From NCBI GenBank assembly GCA_963843605.1, contig CAWJLA010000001.1, positions 1,116,001 to 1,180,000 on the forward strand: a DNA stretch of 64,000 nucleotides. Reading direction: 5' to 3'. Below the pieces are notes generated by a model, which saw nothing but the letters and a program-made list of their open reading frames with translations, was not told the DNA's origin and made no database searches. Made by a program: the position numbers and the translations under genes. This document shows positions 10,031 to 18,765 of the stretch, piece by piece (positions within the stretch are counted from its first letter, which is position 1; each line of letters starts with the position of its first letter). The stretch comes from FEN-1297 sp963843605. Its GTDB lineage: Bacteria > Bacteroidota > Ignavibacteria > Ignavibacteriales > Ignavibacteriaceae.

Positions 10031-12424
10031 TTACAATTCATACTTTATTTTGAATACCACATTCCTCCTCTCCTCAAAGCTTGCTCCGCTGAAGAAAGCA
10101 CCTTTCAGCAGATGAGCATGATCGAGAAGGTTAGTAACGTAAATTGAAGGCTCCAGCTTATGCCCGCTTCCCAAATTTATCGAATAGCCTCCTGATAAAT
10201 TTAAAATCCATGCCGGTGTTGTATGAGCTCCCTGGTTAAAATCGAAAAGTCCTGTCTTAAAAGTATAACTGCCGTTTCCGTTTGCCAGACCGGAGCCGTA
10301 AATGCCTACAAGATTAACGAACCAGCTGCCCGGCTGATAGTTTAACCCGCACACAACCGACAGTCTTTGATCATGATCCAGATCGAATGGTTGAGCAGAC
10401 GGATCAGGAGGAAGGAAACCGCCTGACACGGGGCCTATGCCGTAGGCATGAATCAATGAAGCGTTCACATATCCCGAAAAAGGATTGGAAGGATCGCCGT
10501 AGTTCAGACTCATTTCGATTCCGCTTACTTTCACTTTATTAATATTTACATTTACCCTAATGGTGCTTGATCCGAGTGTTTCGTCATCGAGTCCGGGAGA
10601 AGAATCTTTATGAAAATAATCCAGCTTTGCGGTAAAGCCGTTGAAGAAGTTGTGGATTATTCCGGCTTCATACAAATTATCTTTTTCGGGAAGTGTAGAA
10701 GAAGCGGAATCGCCCACGGCAACCGCGATTGATGAAAGCCCTTCAATGTTTGTGGGAATAAAAAGCCTGTCATAACTTAGATATAAAGTGTTAAAATCAT
10801 CCGGGAAGAAGCTTAACTTAAGTCTCGGACTAAACTGTTTCTGCATCTGAATAACCGGAGCTATATGCTGATCATATCTAATCCCCGCTTCAAGCCTTGT
10901 CCATTCGAACGGATGAATATTTGACTGAAGAAAAACACTGAAGTCGGAGCCGTTAAAATTTGTACTGTTTAAAGGACCGTTTCCTTTCTGGTTCATGAAC
11001 TGAAAATCTTCTTTACCGTTAGTTATGCTTAAATTAAAACCGGCCGCGTATTCGAAATGATGAGAAAGTTCATCGGAATATTTTACTCTCGTACCGTAAG
11101 TTGTAAAAGTTCTGTTTTGATCTATCGTATACCCCGTTGTGGTATCGTTGCCTATGTATTGAACCGTCTGATCAAGAGGACTTGTGCCGAACTTTAGTCC
11201 GCCTTCCCTAACGTAAAGCCCGGCAAATAGATCGCTGGAATGGTCCGTCTCATCGGAAAAAGTATGATAGTAGGAAAGTGTCTGAAATGAATTAAAGCTG
11301 TTCTGAGTGTCGAAATTAATTGCCTCCGCGGGATCAAACGGAATTTGCGTCTGAGTCTGACTGTAATTCAGATTAGCGGTAAGATAATCGCTTGCGCTTA
11401 ATAGATAATCGAATTTTCCGTAGGCAAAATAATCAAAGCCGTGATCGTTAAATAACTTTGCCACAGGCTGGTCTATTCTCCTGTCGGTTTCGTCCCTCGC
11501 ACCGGATATAAAATACCCGAAGGCTCCTTTATGATTGCTGAAGGAAATGCTTTGTCCGTTCGAGTTCAGGGCTTTAAATGTACCTACACTATTTCCCAGG
11601 TTTTGGTTATTTGAAGTTAAATAGCTGCCGGCATAACTAGAAAGACTTAATTTGAAACCGCCCGGCGGAACTTTGTTCTGGACGTCTATTATTGCAGCAG
11701 ATTGACCGCCGAATTCCGCGGGAAAGCCACCCGTATAAAAAGTAATATTTTTAATTACCTTGGGATCGACAACTTCATTAAGTCCGCCGAACACTCCGAG
11801 CGGAATCGGAATGCCGTCTATCATGTAGGTAAATTCACCGTGCTGCCCCCTGATATGGACCTCTCCGGTGGGAGCTCTCACCGCACCGGTTAAGTTTTCC
11901 TGGATTACGGTAGTCATCCTTGCCGAAGGAGCCGCGTGGAATGTTTCGGTTTCAAATGTTTTATAGCCGGTTCTTAAGTTTATATAATTCGAAACGTGTA
12001 CTTTTTTAGATCCGGTAACCACTATCTCACCGAGATTTATCGCGCTTTGCCGGAGTAATATTTTGATGTTGTTGTGCAATTGGCTTACGGACACAGGCGT
12101 AGAAAAATCCTTATAACCTATATAATGCGCGATTAATAAATAATTACCCGCTTCCAGATCGTGAAAAGTAGCCACGCCGAAATGATTGGTTATATTCATA
12201 TTCACAACTTCATCGCCTTTTTTAAGAATAAGATTCACAAGTTCCAGAGGCGAATGATCGCTTGAATCGTTTACCGTTATTTTATAATTAACCGTATTTG
12301 CCTTTTTATCGATCTTCTTATTTATAGGATCGGCAGCTAAAGCGGAAGGAGAAAGAATTAATAAATTTATAATAAATAATAGAACAGCAGAAATTTTTAA
12401 TTTAAATAAAAACACCTTACCCAT
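10031..12424 (-). CDS. TonB-dependent receptor with carboxypeptidase-like regulatory domain
   Basis: Outer-membrane ligand-gated channel of 797 residues. A signal peptide ends at about residue 30 (LSPSALA). A CarboxypepD-regulatory-like beta-sandwich follows (about 45-130, INYKITVNDSS through ISQLHNNIKILLRQ), then the plug domain (INLGEIVVTGSKKVHVSN, LTGAVRAPTGEVHIRGQHGEFTYMIDGIPIPLGVFG) and a 22-strand-type barrel with aromatic-rich strands. The C-terminus (RRNVVFKIKYEL) has the alternating pattern expected of a final barrel strand. Plug and barrel are complete and no SusD partner is adjacent, so this is more like a single-component receptor than a SusCD pair. Ligand unknown. It is monocistronic and convergent with the LytS/LytTR pair. 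Confidence 0.9.
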   Translation of the reverse strand: MGKVFLFKLKISAVLLFIINLLILSPSALAADPINKKIDKKANTVNYKITVNDSSDHSPLELVNLILKKGDEVVNMNITNHFGVATFHDLEAGNYLLIAHYIGYKDFSTPVSVSQLHNNIKILLRQSAINLGEIVVTGSKKVHVSNYINLRTGYKTFETETFHAAPSARMTTVIQENLTGAVRAPTGEVHIRGQHGEFTYMIDGIPIPLGVFGGLNEVVDPKVIKNITFYTGGFPAEFGGQSAAIIDVQNKVPPGGFKLSLSSYAGSYLTSNNQNLGNSVGTFKALNSNGQSISFSNHKGAFGYFISGARDETDRRIDQPVAKLFNDHGFDYFAYGKFDYLLSASDYLTANLNYSQTQTQIPFDPAEAINFDTQNSFNSFQTLSYYHTFSDETDHSSDLFAGLYVREGGLKFGTSPLDQTVQYIGNDTTTGYTIDQNRTFTTYGTRVKYSDELSHHFEYAAGFNLSITNGKEDFQFMNQKGNGPLNSTNFNGSDFSVFLQSNIHPFEWTRLEAGIRYDQHIAPVIQMQKQFSPRLKLSFFPDDFNTLYLSYDRLFIPTNIEGLSSIAVAVGDSASSTLPEKDNLYEAGIIHNFFNGFTAKLDYFHKDSSPGLDDETLGSSTIRVNVNINKVKVSGIEMSLNYGDPSNPFSGYVNASLIHAYGIGPVSGGFLPPDPSAQPFDLDHDQRLSVVCGLNYQPGSWFVNLVGIYGSGLANGNGSYTFKTGLFDFNQGAHTTPAWILNLSGGYSINLGSGHKLEPSIYVTNLLDHAHLLKGAFFSGASFEERRNVVFKIKYEL

Positions 12425-12577
12425 TATTCGGCTCCTTAATATTATTTGGTATTAAATAGAGTAAACCTCGGGGATATTGATAAACAGATAGCACGGATTC
12501 GATAAAGGGATAGATATATAACAAGACGCTGTACTGTTAGTCCGGCAAAGATCCCCGAATAAATAATTCAGTAATAT

Positions 12578-12935
12578 TTAAATAATTGAAGGAGGTGCTC
12601 TATGAGGATTACCGTTATAATGAGGTGTTATTGAATGGATAATTATTTCATTAAGTGAAAATTCTTCTTCATTGTTTAGTCTGAGTAAGTTCAGACCTTC
12701 CAGGTGACTATAATTTATTACGGTGCTTGCAAACTGCTGTATCGTACATTCGTGAGTAAGATCTATAAGCTTATCAAAGGGTGAATTACCGGTATCGGCG
12801 TAGTTCTCAAAGGAATAACTACCTTCCTGCATATCAACATGGTGATAATGGAATATCGTAAGCGATACCAGGAACAGGTAAGAAAACAAAGCCGCGTATG
12901 CGCAGCGACGGCGATATTTATGGATTAATTTTCAT
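12578..12935 (-). CDS. Small exported protein with C-terminal RAPP motif; start apparently frameshifted
   Basis: Small secreted or periplasmic protein of a type often found beside TonB receptors and efflux genes in Bacteroidota-like genomes: a hydrophobic leader, a HYHH cluster and a terminal RAPP motif (PHRAPPSII). The uninterrupted frame can only start at TTG 12889, inside the leader. Further upstream the same frame reads KLIHKYRRRCAYAALFSYL, a good signal-peptide n-region, and an ATG at 12935-12933 would join it if one A were absent from the AAAA run at 12929-12932. I therefore give the gene as reaching 12935 with a probable one-base indel. It lies 153 bases upstream of the TonB receptor on the same strand. 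Function unknown; histidine-rich relatives are guessed to bind metals. Confidence 0.5.
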
Positions 12936-13001
12936 ATCTGGATTTGTGTAAATATCTGTAACACAAGAGAATAATTCAAGTTAATATTTTATTATGTGAT
13001 A

Positions 13002-13298
13002 ATGAATAAATCTTCTCAAACTTTATTCACTTCCGTAAAAGGCGATCTTCCGTTTATAATAAAAGTGCTTATGGTAAAAAGCAGGACGTTTGTGAATAAC
13101 GGGGTATATTTTCTAGCGGCCTTTATTTTACTGTCTGTCTTAGGCGTAATGGTATCAAAGTCCGTATATTTTAAGCAGCTCATACTTGATAATGTTGTTT
13201 GCAAAGTGCCGATGATTTCAAAACTTTATATGAATAATCTCCTTGCCCGGTTTTCTTTAAGTATGGACTTAATTCGAAGCCGGAGAAGAAAGTGCTGA
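13002..13298 (+). pseudogene. GspF/PilC-like inner-membrane protein fragment
   Basis: A 98-residue frame with one clear membrane helix (GVYFLAAFILLSVLGVMV). The order of features (a polar LPFIIKVL segment, a helix, a basic linker, then KVPMISKLYMNNLLARFSLSM) resembles the middle of type II secretion GspF and type IV pilus PilC proteins, where a helix is followed by a PxxGxLxxxxxxARFxxxL stretch. Intact GspF proteins are about 400 residues with a duplicated domain. Here only one half-domain is seen and it ends at a basic tail, so it is probably a remnant. The alternative is an unrelated small membrane protein. The gene is divergent from the small RAPP-motif gene and convergent with the lipoprotein gene. 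Confidence 0.35.
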
Positions 13299-13315
13299 GC
13301 TTGATTAAATTATTA

Positions 13316-14614
13316 TTACCGTGTACCGATAACAACAACAGCTTTCCCTTCTACATTTGCTCCAACCGCGCATATTATATTATCTTTTATTGATAGAGAG
13401 TAGTAATTTCCCTGTATTAGGTTTAAACCGTTGTCAATATAATTATGCCACCTCAGCCCGTTGAAATGCTCAACATATCCTAATCCTCCGCATACTGCTA
13501 TATCATTAAGTCCGTTTCCACGGATTGAAAATATGTAATTTGGTAACGGAATCTTATTCCAGCTTTTATTATTTGTCTTTTCGTATAACCAGCCTCCGCC
13601 TGCATAAATTTTATTTGTAGTAGTGAACCATACCGAAAACAAATCGACATTTCCTACCCATGCAATGCTGTCTACCTTAGATCCTTGAATCCTTAATAGT
13701 TTCTTTTCACCGCCGCTTCCGAAGGTATATGCTGTACAAAGAATAGTATTATTTCCATTGTTATCACTTATTCCCCAAATGTCATTTATATTTGATGTTG
13801 TTCCGCTTTCTATTTTTGACCATTCTCCATTTTGATAAAGGGCTATGTTTCCATTATTTCCTACTGCATAAAAATTCTCGCTTGATATGCCCCAGAGTTT
13901 GTTTACTGAAGCAGGAATGCACTCTGTGTTTAACTGTTTTTTCCCATTATAATGAGTTATTTGTGAACCAGATGTTATCCAGATATCATTCTCATTAAAG
14001 GCTATAATGGATTTTGTTGGATAAGAACCAGTATAAGATTGTCCACAGAAACTATAAAATTGTAGCCTTAATACTTCCCACTCACTTCCATTCCAATGCA
14101 TAAGGTTATAAGCATTAGGATCCGACTGTCCAGTAGAATCTTTTAAATGAATCTCACCTACGGCATAAATATCATTTGGTGAGATTACAACAACATCATT
14201 AAGTACGCTGCTGCCTTCTGTGGGATCACCAAATGTAAAAGTCTGCCAGGTAAAGTCGCTGCTTGTAGTATCAAGAGTTTGTATTTCAATCTTGTTGCTG
14301 CTTGCGGTTCCATTGTTGTTCGTGTAATGCGCTTGTACCCGGTAGGTTTCATTAGGAAAAAGCGAGTTTATGTAAACCGTTGTGTCACCGGAAACTATAT
14401 CTATATTTGCTAATACCTTATTATCCGATAGGAAACTTATCTGTGCCGGGGAAGAAAGGTTTGATGTTTTAAGTTCCACCCATGCTTCTGTACAGGATAC
14501 ATCTGCAAGCGAAAGAGTTAGCACTCCGTTAGGATTTGTCTGTGTGGGATTACTGCAGCTTAATTGTAAAATCAAAAAGGTTAACGCGATGCAGTATATC
14601 TTCAGATTTTTCAC
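13316..14614 (-). CDS. Secreted lipoprotein with Fn3-like domain and beta-propeller-like repeats
   Basis: A 432-residue lipoprotein: the signal ends in LQLSC, so the cysteine at about residue 20 is lipidated. Residues 30-115 look like a fibronectin-type-III or Ig-like domain (TEAWVELKTSNLSSPAQISF, NETYRVQAHYTNNNG). The rest consists of repeated blades of the pattern NDIYAVG followed by HWNGSEWE-like strings (also NDIWITSGSQITHYNGK and NDIAVCGGLGYVEHFNGLRWHN), typical of large surface-exposed propeller proteins in ignavibacteria-like genomes. Function unknown; a cell-surface or outer-membrane role is inferred from the signal only. Convergent with the preceding plus-strand fragment, with 17 bases between them. 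Confidence 0.7.
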   Translation of the reverse strand: MKNLKIYCIALTFLILQLSCSNPTQTNPNGVLTLSLADVSCTEAWVELKTSNLSSPAQISFLSDNKVLANIDIVSGDTTVYINSLFPNETYRVQAHYTNNNGTASSNKIEIQTLDTTSSDFTWQTFTFGDPTEGSSVLNDVVVISPNDIYAVGEIHLKDSTGQSDPNAYNLMHWNGSEWEVLRLQFYSFCGQSYTGSYPTKSIIAFNENDIWITSGSQITHYNGKKQLNTECIPASVNKLWGISSENFYAVGNNGNIALYQNGEWSKIESGTTSNINDIWGISDNNGNNTILCTAYTFGSGGEKKLLRIQGSKVDSIAWVGNVDLFSVWFTTTNKIYAGGGWLYEKTNNKSWNKIPLPNYIFSIRGNGLNDIAVCGGLGYVEHFNGLRWHNYIDNGLNLIQGNYYSLSIKDNIICAVGANVEGKAVVVIGTR

Positions 14615-14875
14615 AATTTTTGTCTCAATTCCCTTAACTTGAAGAATAATAATTTGTTGTCGATTACTTGAAAATGCCCCATTATATCGTGAGGTGGATA
14701 CTTTAGAATTTTCCCCTTTAAGGTTGATTTATGAATATGCCTGGAAAATTTACAATTTTCTTAGATATTATTTATCTATAAATAAGTGTTAATCCGTTTG
14801 TTATCATAGTGACCGACGGATTATGCATCCCATCAGATATTTTAAAAGCTGTTTTGTGAAGATAAAATACGAAAT

Positions 14876-15034
14876 CTACTTTAAAATTTTGTAAACAATA
14901 ACTTTTGTAAATAATAAAAAGAATACAAATATAGCTGCCCTTATACTAATCGGTAATTTTAAAAGAATGGAAATCACCCATAAACTAATTATTGGGAATA
15001 TAAATACAATTATAGCCTTATTATATTTTTTCAT
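14876..15034 (-). CDS. Tiny two-helix membrane protein
   Basis: A 52-residue frame with ATG start: MKKYNKAIIV, then a hydrophobic helix containing a proline pair of turns (FIFPIISLWVISILL), a short basic linker (KLPISIR), a second helix (AAIFVFFLLFTKVIV) and a basic end. The positive-inside pattern and clean start support a real small membrane protein, but there is no recognisable family. It lies just downstream, on the same strand, of a decayed gene and a toxin-antitoxin-like pair. A role as an immunity or antitoxin peptide is conceivable but unsupported. Confidence 0.4.
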   Translation of the reverse strand: MKKYNKAIIVFIFPIISLWVISILLKLPISIRAAIFVFFLLFTKVIVYKILK

Positions 15035-15213
15035 TTAAATCCTAATAATTCTTCAAAATTTTTATTTTTCACATGCGATCTATCGCAAAAAACTTTTCTC
15101 ATGATGAAAAATCCTATCATCATTTTTTGAATTTTTCCCATTATGTAAAATATTCTAATATTTACATATAGATTTCACATAATAATTCTAATCTATTATT
15201 ATTGATTGTATCT

Positions 15214-15555
15214 TTAGTGAGCCGGCACCGGTTCAACTTTTTCTTTTTTATTATCTGATTTATTGTTATTGTCATTTGTAATGAGTCCTTCAGCAAGTCC
15301 ACCTAAAGGTCCTAAAGACATAAGGTCTAATAATTGCTTTGCCATCGCCGAGTAATAATGCAGTAGGATCTCCTGTTTCTGCTCCTTCAATTGCACCAAT
15401 GAGAAACCCCTGCGTAAATTTCCGCCATCGGATCAACCTGCAGCCGCATGCCAATAAAACTATCATAATACATGGCTCCTGGCATAGCCATCCCTTTGGG
15501 AAAAATAATCATATCCGGTTTCGGTATTTCTTCCTCTATAGTGAAAAATTGGAAA
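15214..15555 (-). pseudogene. Decayed gene remnant with two or more frameshifts
   Basis: Three overlapping frames on the minus strand join into what looks like one former protein: IPKPDMIIFPKGMAMPGAMYY continuing to FIGMRLQVDPMAE in one frame, FTQGFLIGAIEGAETGDPTAL in a second, and MAKQLLDLMSLGPLGGLAEGL to a polar Asn/Lys-rich tail in the third. YYDS..G..LQVDP is the kind of string found at the C-terminal core of RHS/YD-repeat proteins, and a parallel frame upstream gives YRGRNTETGYDYF, which also fits that core. I therefore lean towards an RHS core remnant. The match is partial and another identity is possible. The remnant abuts the stop of the PIN toxin gene. Confidence 0.4.
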
Positions 15556-15981
15556 TTATTCTAATGGATTTATAATTTTTAACTTGTTGTCAATGATAAG
15601 TCCATTTTGCATGTCTTCCGAGTAGAGAATATTACAATCATTTTCTATGGCTGTAGATATAATTAATGAATCCCAAAACGAAAGTTTATATTTTCCGGAT
15701 AAGTCCAGAGCGTTAATTGTTGTTTTATAATTTAATGGCGCAATAAAAAATAATTCATTAAGTAATTCAATTATTTCTTTAAGCTTAGATAACGGAGAGG
15801 TAAAAGTAATTTTTTTATAAGTGACATTTATGAATTCATTAATAACTTGGATACTTATATAAATCTTAGACTGATGTATTTGTTCCGCAATAAATTTCTT
15901 TATAGTTGCCTGCTTCTGCTTTTCGGATTTATTAAATAAATATACAATAATATTTGTGTCCAAAAATGCTTTTTCTATCAT
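15556..15981 (-). CDS. PIN-domain ribonuclease toxin (VapC-like)
   Basis: Small PIN-domain protein, a likely RNase toxin. From the ATG at 15981 it opens MIEKAFLDTNIIVYLF, the standard PIN start with the first metal-binding aspartate. The conserved acidic residues continue in IQVINEFINV and FWDSLIISTAIENDC, with a late YSEDMQNG. An upstream in-frame ATG at 16014 would add 11 residues with no PIN match, so the shorter start is preferred. The gene overlaps the end of a small lysine-rich protein upstream, the usual antitoxin-toxin order. VapC proteins cleave tRNA or rRNA; the target here is unknown. About 141 residues is normal for the family. Confidence 0.82.
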   Translation of the reverse strand: MIEKAFLDTNIIVYLFNKSEKQKQATIKKFIAEQIHQSKIYISIQVINEFINVTYKKITFTSPLSKLKEIIELLNELFFIAPLNYKTTINALDLSGKYKLSFWDSLIISTAIENDCNILYSEDMQNGLIIDNKLKIINPLE

Positions 15982-16123
15982 ATAATTCTTGGCGGTAGGA
16001 ATATCTTTTCTCACCCATTTCCCAGCTTAATGAATCTACCCTTTTCAGCATATAATTTTTAATATCCTGTTTTTTCTTGCGTTGTTTCTTCGTCAAGGCT
16101 TTTTTTATTTTAATTTTGCCCAT
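15932..16123 (-). CDS. Small basic protein, putative antitoxin of the PIN toxin
   Basis: A 63-residue, strongly basic protein (MGKIKIKKALTKKQRKKKQD...) that overlaps the first 50 bases of the PIN toxin gene. Position and coupling fit an antitoxin. I do not recognise an AbrB, RHH or Phd/YefM fold, however, and the lysine-rich start is unusual for antitoxins, so the role is inferred from context only. The last 20 residues lie inside the toxin gene in another frame. Confidence 0.5.
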   Translation of the reverse strand: MGKIKIKKALTKKQRKKKQDIKNYMLKRVDSLSWEMGEKRYSYRQELYDRKSIFGHKYYCIFI

Positions 16124-16133
16124 CGCTTCTCCT

Positions 16134-16430
16134 TTAAACTAAAAGAAATTTTGCTAATTTGATTTTTAAGTTCAAGGTTAAATCATTGTAAAGCAACCAA
16201 CAATTCATTTTTAGAGTAAATAGGCAGTCACCTTCCGGTGGCTGAATCATAATATCTTCCAGAATTCTCGCTTCTCCCAAAGCGGTTATACCGTAATTCC
16301 AGTACGCAAACGAAAATGTAGAATCGTAGTTTATAGCCAGAAGAAAATATTTTTCCCCGGATTTTGAGGAACATATCTTGCAAAGAAGTGCTTTGCAGAT
16401 CTTACCGGAAAAATAAGGAATCCCAGTCTC
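16134..16430 (-). pseudogene. TPR-protein C-terminal remnant
   Basis: An open frame of 99 codons without a suitable start, beginning directly after a stop. It includes YFLLAINYDSTFSFAYWNYG then ITALGEA, a canonical TPR helix pair (alternating small and aromatic residues, A/G at the turn). It ends in a non-repetitive hydrophobic tail just upstream of the putative antitoxin. It is most likely the surviving 3' end of a larger TPR protein. The 170 bases between it and the molybdenum hydroxylase gene show no further coding pattern. Confidence 0.35.
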
Positions 16431-16601
16431 TCACCCATAATTATATATAGCATCGGCATTGTTAAATAAGAACCTTTTTTACTTTAAATGAATCCGGTCT
16501 TCGACTCCGCTCAGACTGACATGTTTAATTTTCTAATTTTAATATTTTTATTTATTCATAATTTAATCAGCTTGGCACTTCTAAGTAATTATACCTAGTT
16601 A

Positions 16602-18765
16602 TTATCCTTTCTTCATCGCTGCCAGCACTCTATCCGGAGTCATAGGCAAATGGGTAACTCTTGCACCGGTCGCATCGAATATCGCGTTGGCAACTAAAGC
16701 GCCCATTAAATATTATTGCCGGCTCGCCTCCGCCCTGCGGAGCGGAATATTTATCATCTATGATATAAGTTTCAATCTCCGGCAGCCAGGAGAATCTAGG
16801 TATATCGTAAGTGTCGAAATTCAAATCGAAAATCTCACCGTTTTTGAAATGAATATCCTCCTTCAATGCGTAACCTAATCCCATTGTAATGCACCCTTCC
16901 ATCTGAATCTTTGCTCCCTCAGGATTTATTGTCAGTCCCATATCCTGCACACACACAACTCTTTTCACTTTAACATTGCCGGAATTCTTATCTACTTCAA
17001 CCTCCGCCATAGAACATACAGTTGTACCTGCATCGATGCCGCAGGCAACGCCAATACCTCTTCCGCCCGGAGCTTTACCGTGCTTCCATCCGAATTTTTC
17101 CGCCGCTGTTTTGATAACCTTGATCATCTTTTTATCTTTTAAATTTTTCAGTCTGAATTCAACGGGATCTATCCCGGCCTTTGCTGCCATTATATCAATA
17201 TGGGATTCGCGGGCAAAGGTATTTGTATTATTCCCGGGAGCCCGCCAGGCGCCCGTCGCAAAAACCTGTCCGTCCGTTGAACCGCTCCAGCCGGGGCCGT
17301 GGGACATTGTGCGCTGGTTCTGAATACTATAAAATGGTGCTGCTCCTCTTTCACCTGCATAATAAACATGATAATCCCAGAAGCTTATTCGTCCTTTTTT
17401 ATCCGCTCCCGATCTTATTTTTACGATTGCGGCGGGGCGAAATGAATCCTCGAAAAATTCATCTTCGCGCGACCATGCAACCTGCACGGGTTTACCGGTT
17501 ATCTTTGCAAGCCTGGCCGCTTCTATTACCTGCACATGCCTTGTCTTACCGCCGAAACCGCCGCCGACAAACGGAGTAATGACGTGTACATTTTCCGCTG
17601 GAACGCCTAACTCACCCGCTACTTCATCCTTTGCTCTGAAGGGAGCCTGCGTCGATGCCCAAACCGTTACTCTTTTTTTGTCGATGCTTACAATAGCGGT
17701 ATGCGGCTCCATCGGCGCATGGGCTTTATATCCGTCAGTATAAGTTTCATCGAAAATTTCGGCAGCTTCTTTTTCTCCTTTTTGAAGATCACCTTCTTTT
17801 GAAACCGTTTCTCCGTTCGGTGCTGATTTCAGCAAATGCGCGAATATATTTTTATCGTCTATGTTAGTCTGAGGTTTGTCGTACTTTGCTTTGATTTTAG
17901 AAACCGCATCCGCCGCTAAGTCCGGATATTTGTGAAGCGCGGCTATAAACTCACCCTCATGGACAATTCTAATTCCTTCAATTTTTTTAGCCTCCGACAA
18001 ATCAACATCTGTTAACTTGGCTCCGTGCGCGGGAGGACGAAGAATTTTTGCATACAACATTCCCGGCAGTTGAATATCACCGGTATAAACAGCCTGACCC
18101 GTAACTTTTTTATGCGAGTCTCTTCTGGTAAATGATTTACCGATCAGTTTGAATTGTTCCGGCTTTTTTATCTGAACCGATTCGGATACTTTGCGTTCAA
18201 TTTTTTGCCCCTTGCTTAATAGTCCGTAAGAAATACGTTGTCTTTTATTTCTTGTATCATAAACAAAACCGTTTTCCGTTGCCAGATATTTTTGCGGGAT
18301 TTTTAATTTCTCCGAAGCCAGTTGAATCAGCACATGTCTGCCTTCCGCTCCGGCTTTCCGGAGAGGCGGACCGAAGAATCGCGTTGTCATTGAACCGAAA
18401 GTTCCCATGTCCCACGGACAAACATCCGTATCTCCCATAACCATGTGAACCGAATCCATAGAAACGTCGAGTTCGTCGGCAAGCATTTGAGCCAATGAGG
18501 TAATTACTCCCTGTCCCATTTCTATTTTTCCGGTGAAGCAAGTGACCTCACCGTTTTCGTCAATGCGTAGGAACGCGTTAAAATCGTCGGGAAGTTTTTG
18601 TCTGTTGTTTCTCTGTTGTCTTTCCTGGGAAAAGACGGAAACGTCCCATAGAGTAAAAAGGATAAAAATACCGGTACCAGTTGTTTTAATAAAATCGCGG
18701 CGATCCATATGAAAATCCGAAGCAGTATCTTTAAAATCCATTTCATCGATATAATCTTCTTTCAT
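16602..18765 (-). CDS. Molybdopterin-binding subunit of an IorB/CoxL-type aldehyde or N-heterocycle oxidase (frameshifted near the 3' end)
   Basis: Large catalytic subunit of a molybdenum hydroxylase of the xanthine-oxidase family. A Tat signal (MDRRDFIKTTGTGIFILFTLW) lies near the start, so the assembled enzyme is exported folded, as in isoquinoline 1-oxidoreductase-like periplasmic enzymes. Cofactor motifs include PFVGGGFGGKTRH and the catalytic-glutamate region PQGGGEPAI. The frame as sequenced runs off-register after GGGEPAIIF and stops at 16630. Shifting by one base after that point restores GALVANAIFDATGARVTHLP and then MTPDRVLAAMKKG, with a stop at 16602. I therefore extend the gene to 16602 and place an extra base in the AAA run at 16708-16710. 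The ATG overlaps the stop of the iron-sulfur subunit gene. No FAD (CoxM) subunit is present, which is normal for this subgroup, which uses cytochrome or quinone acceptors. Confidence 0.85.

Noticed and set aside
9893..10031. Terminator between the LytTR regulator and the convergent TonB receptor
   Set aside because: GCCCG strings there are direct rather than inverted repeats and have no proper T-run.
12578..12889. TTG start at 12889 as the true start of the small RAPP gene
   Set aside because: It would leave the protein without a signal-peptide n-region. The upstream frame gives one, and a one-base indel explains the missing ATG better.
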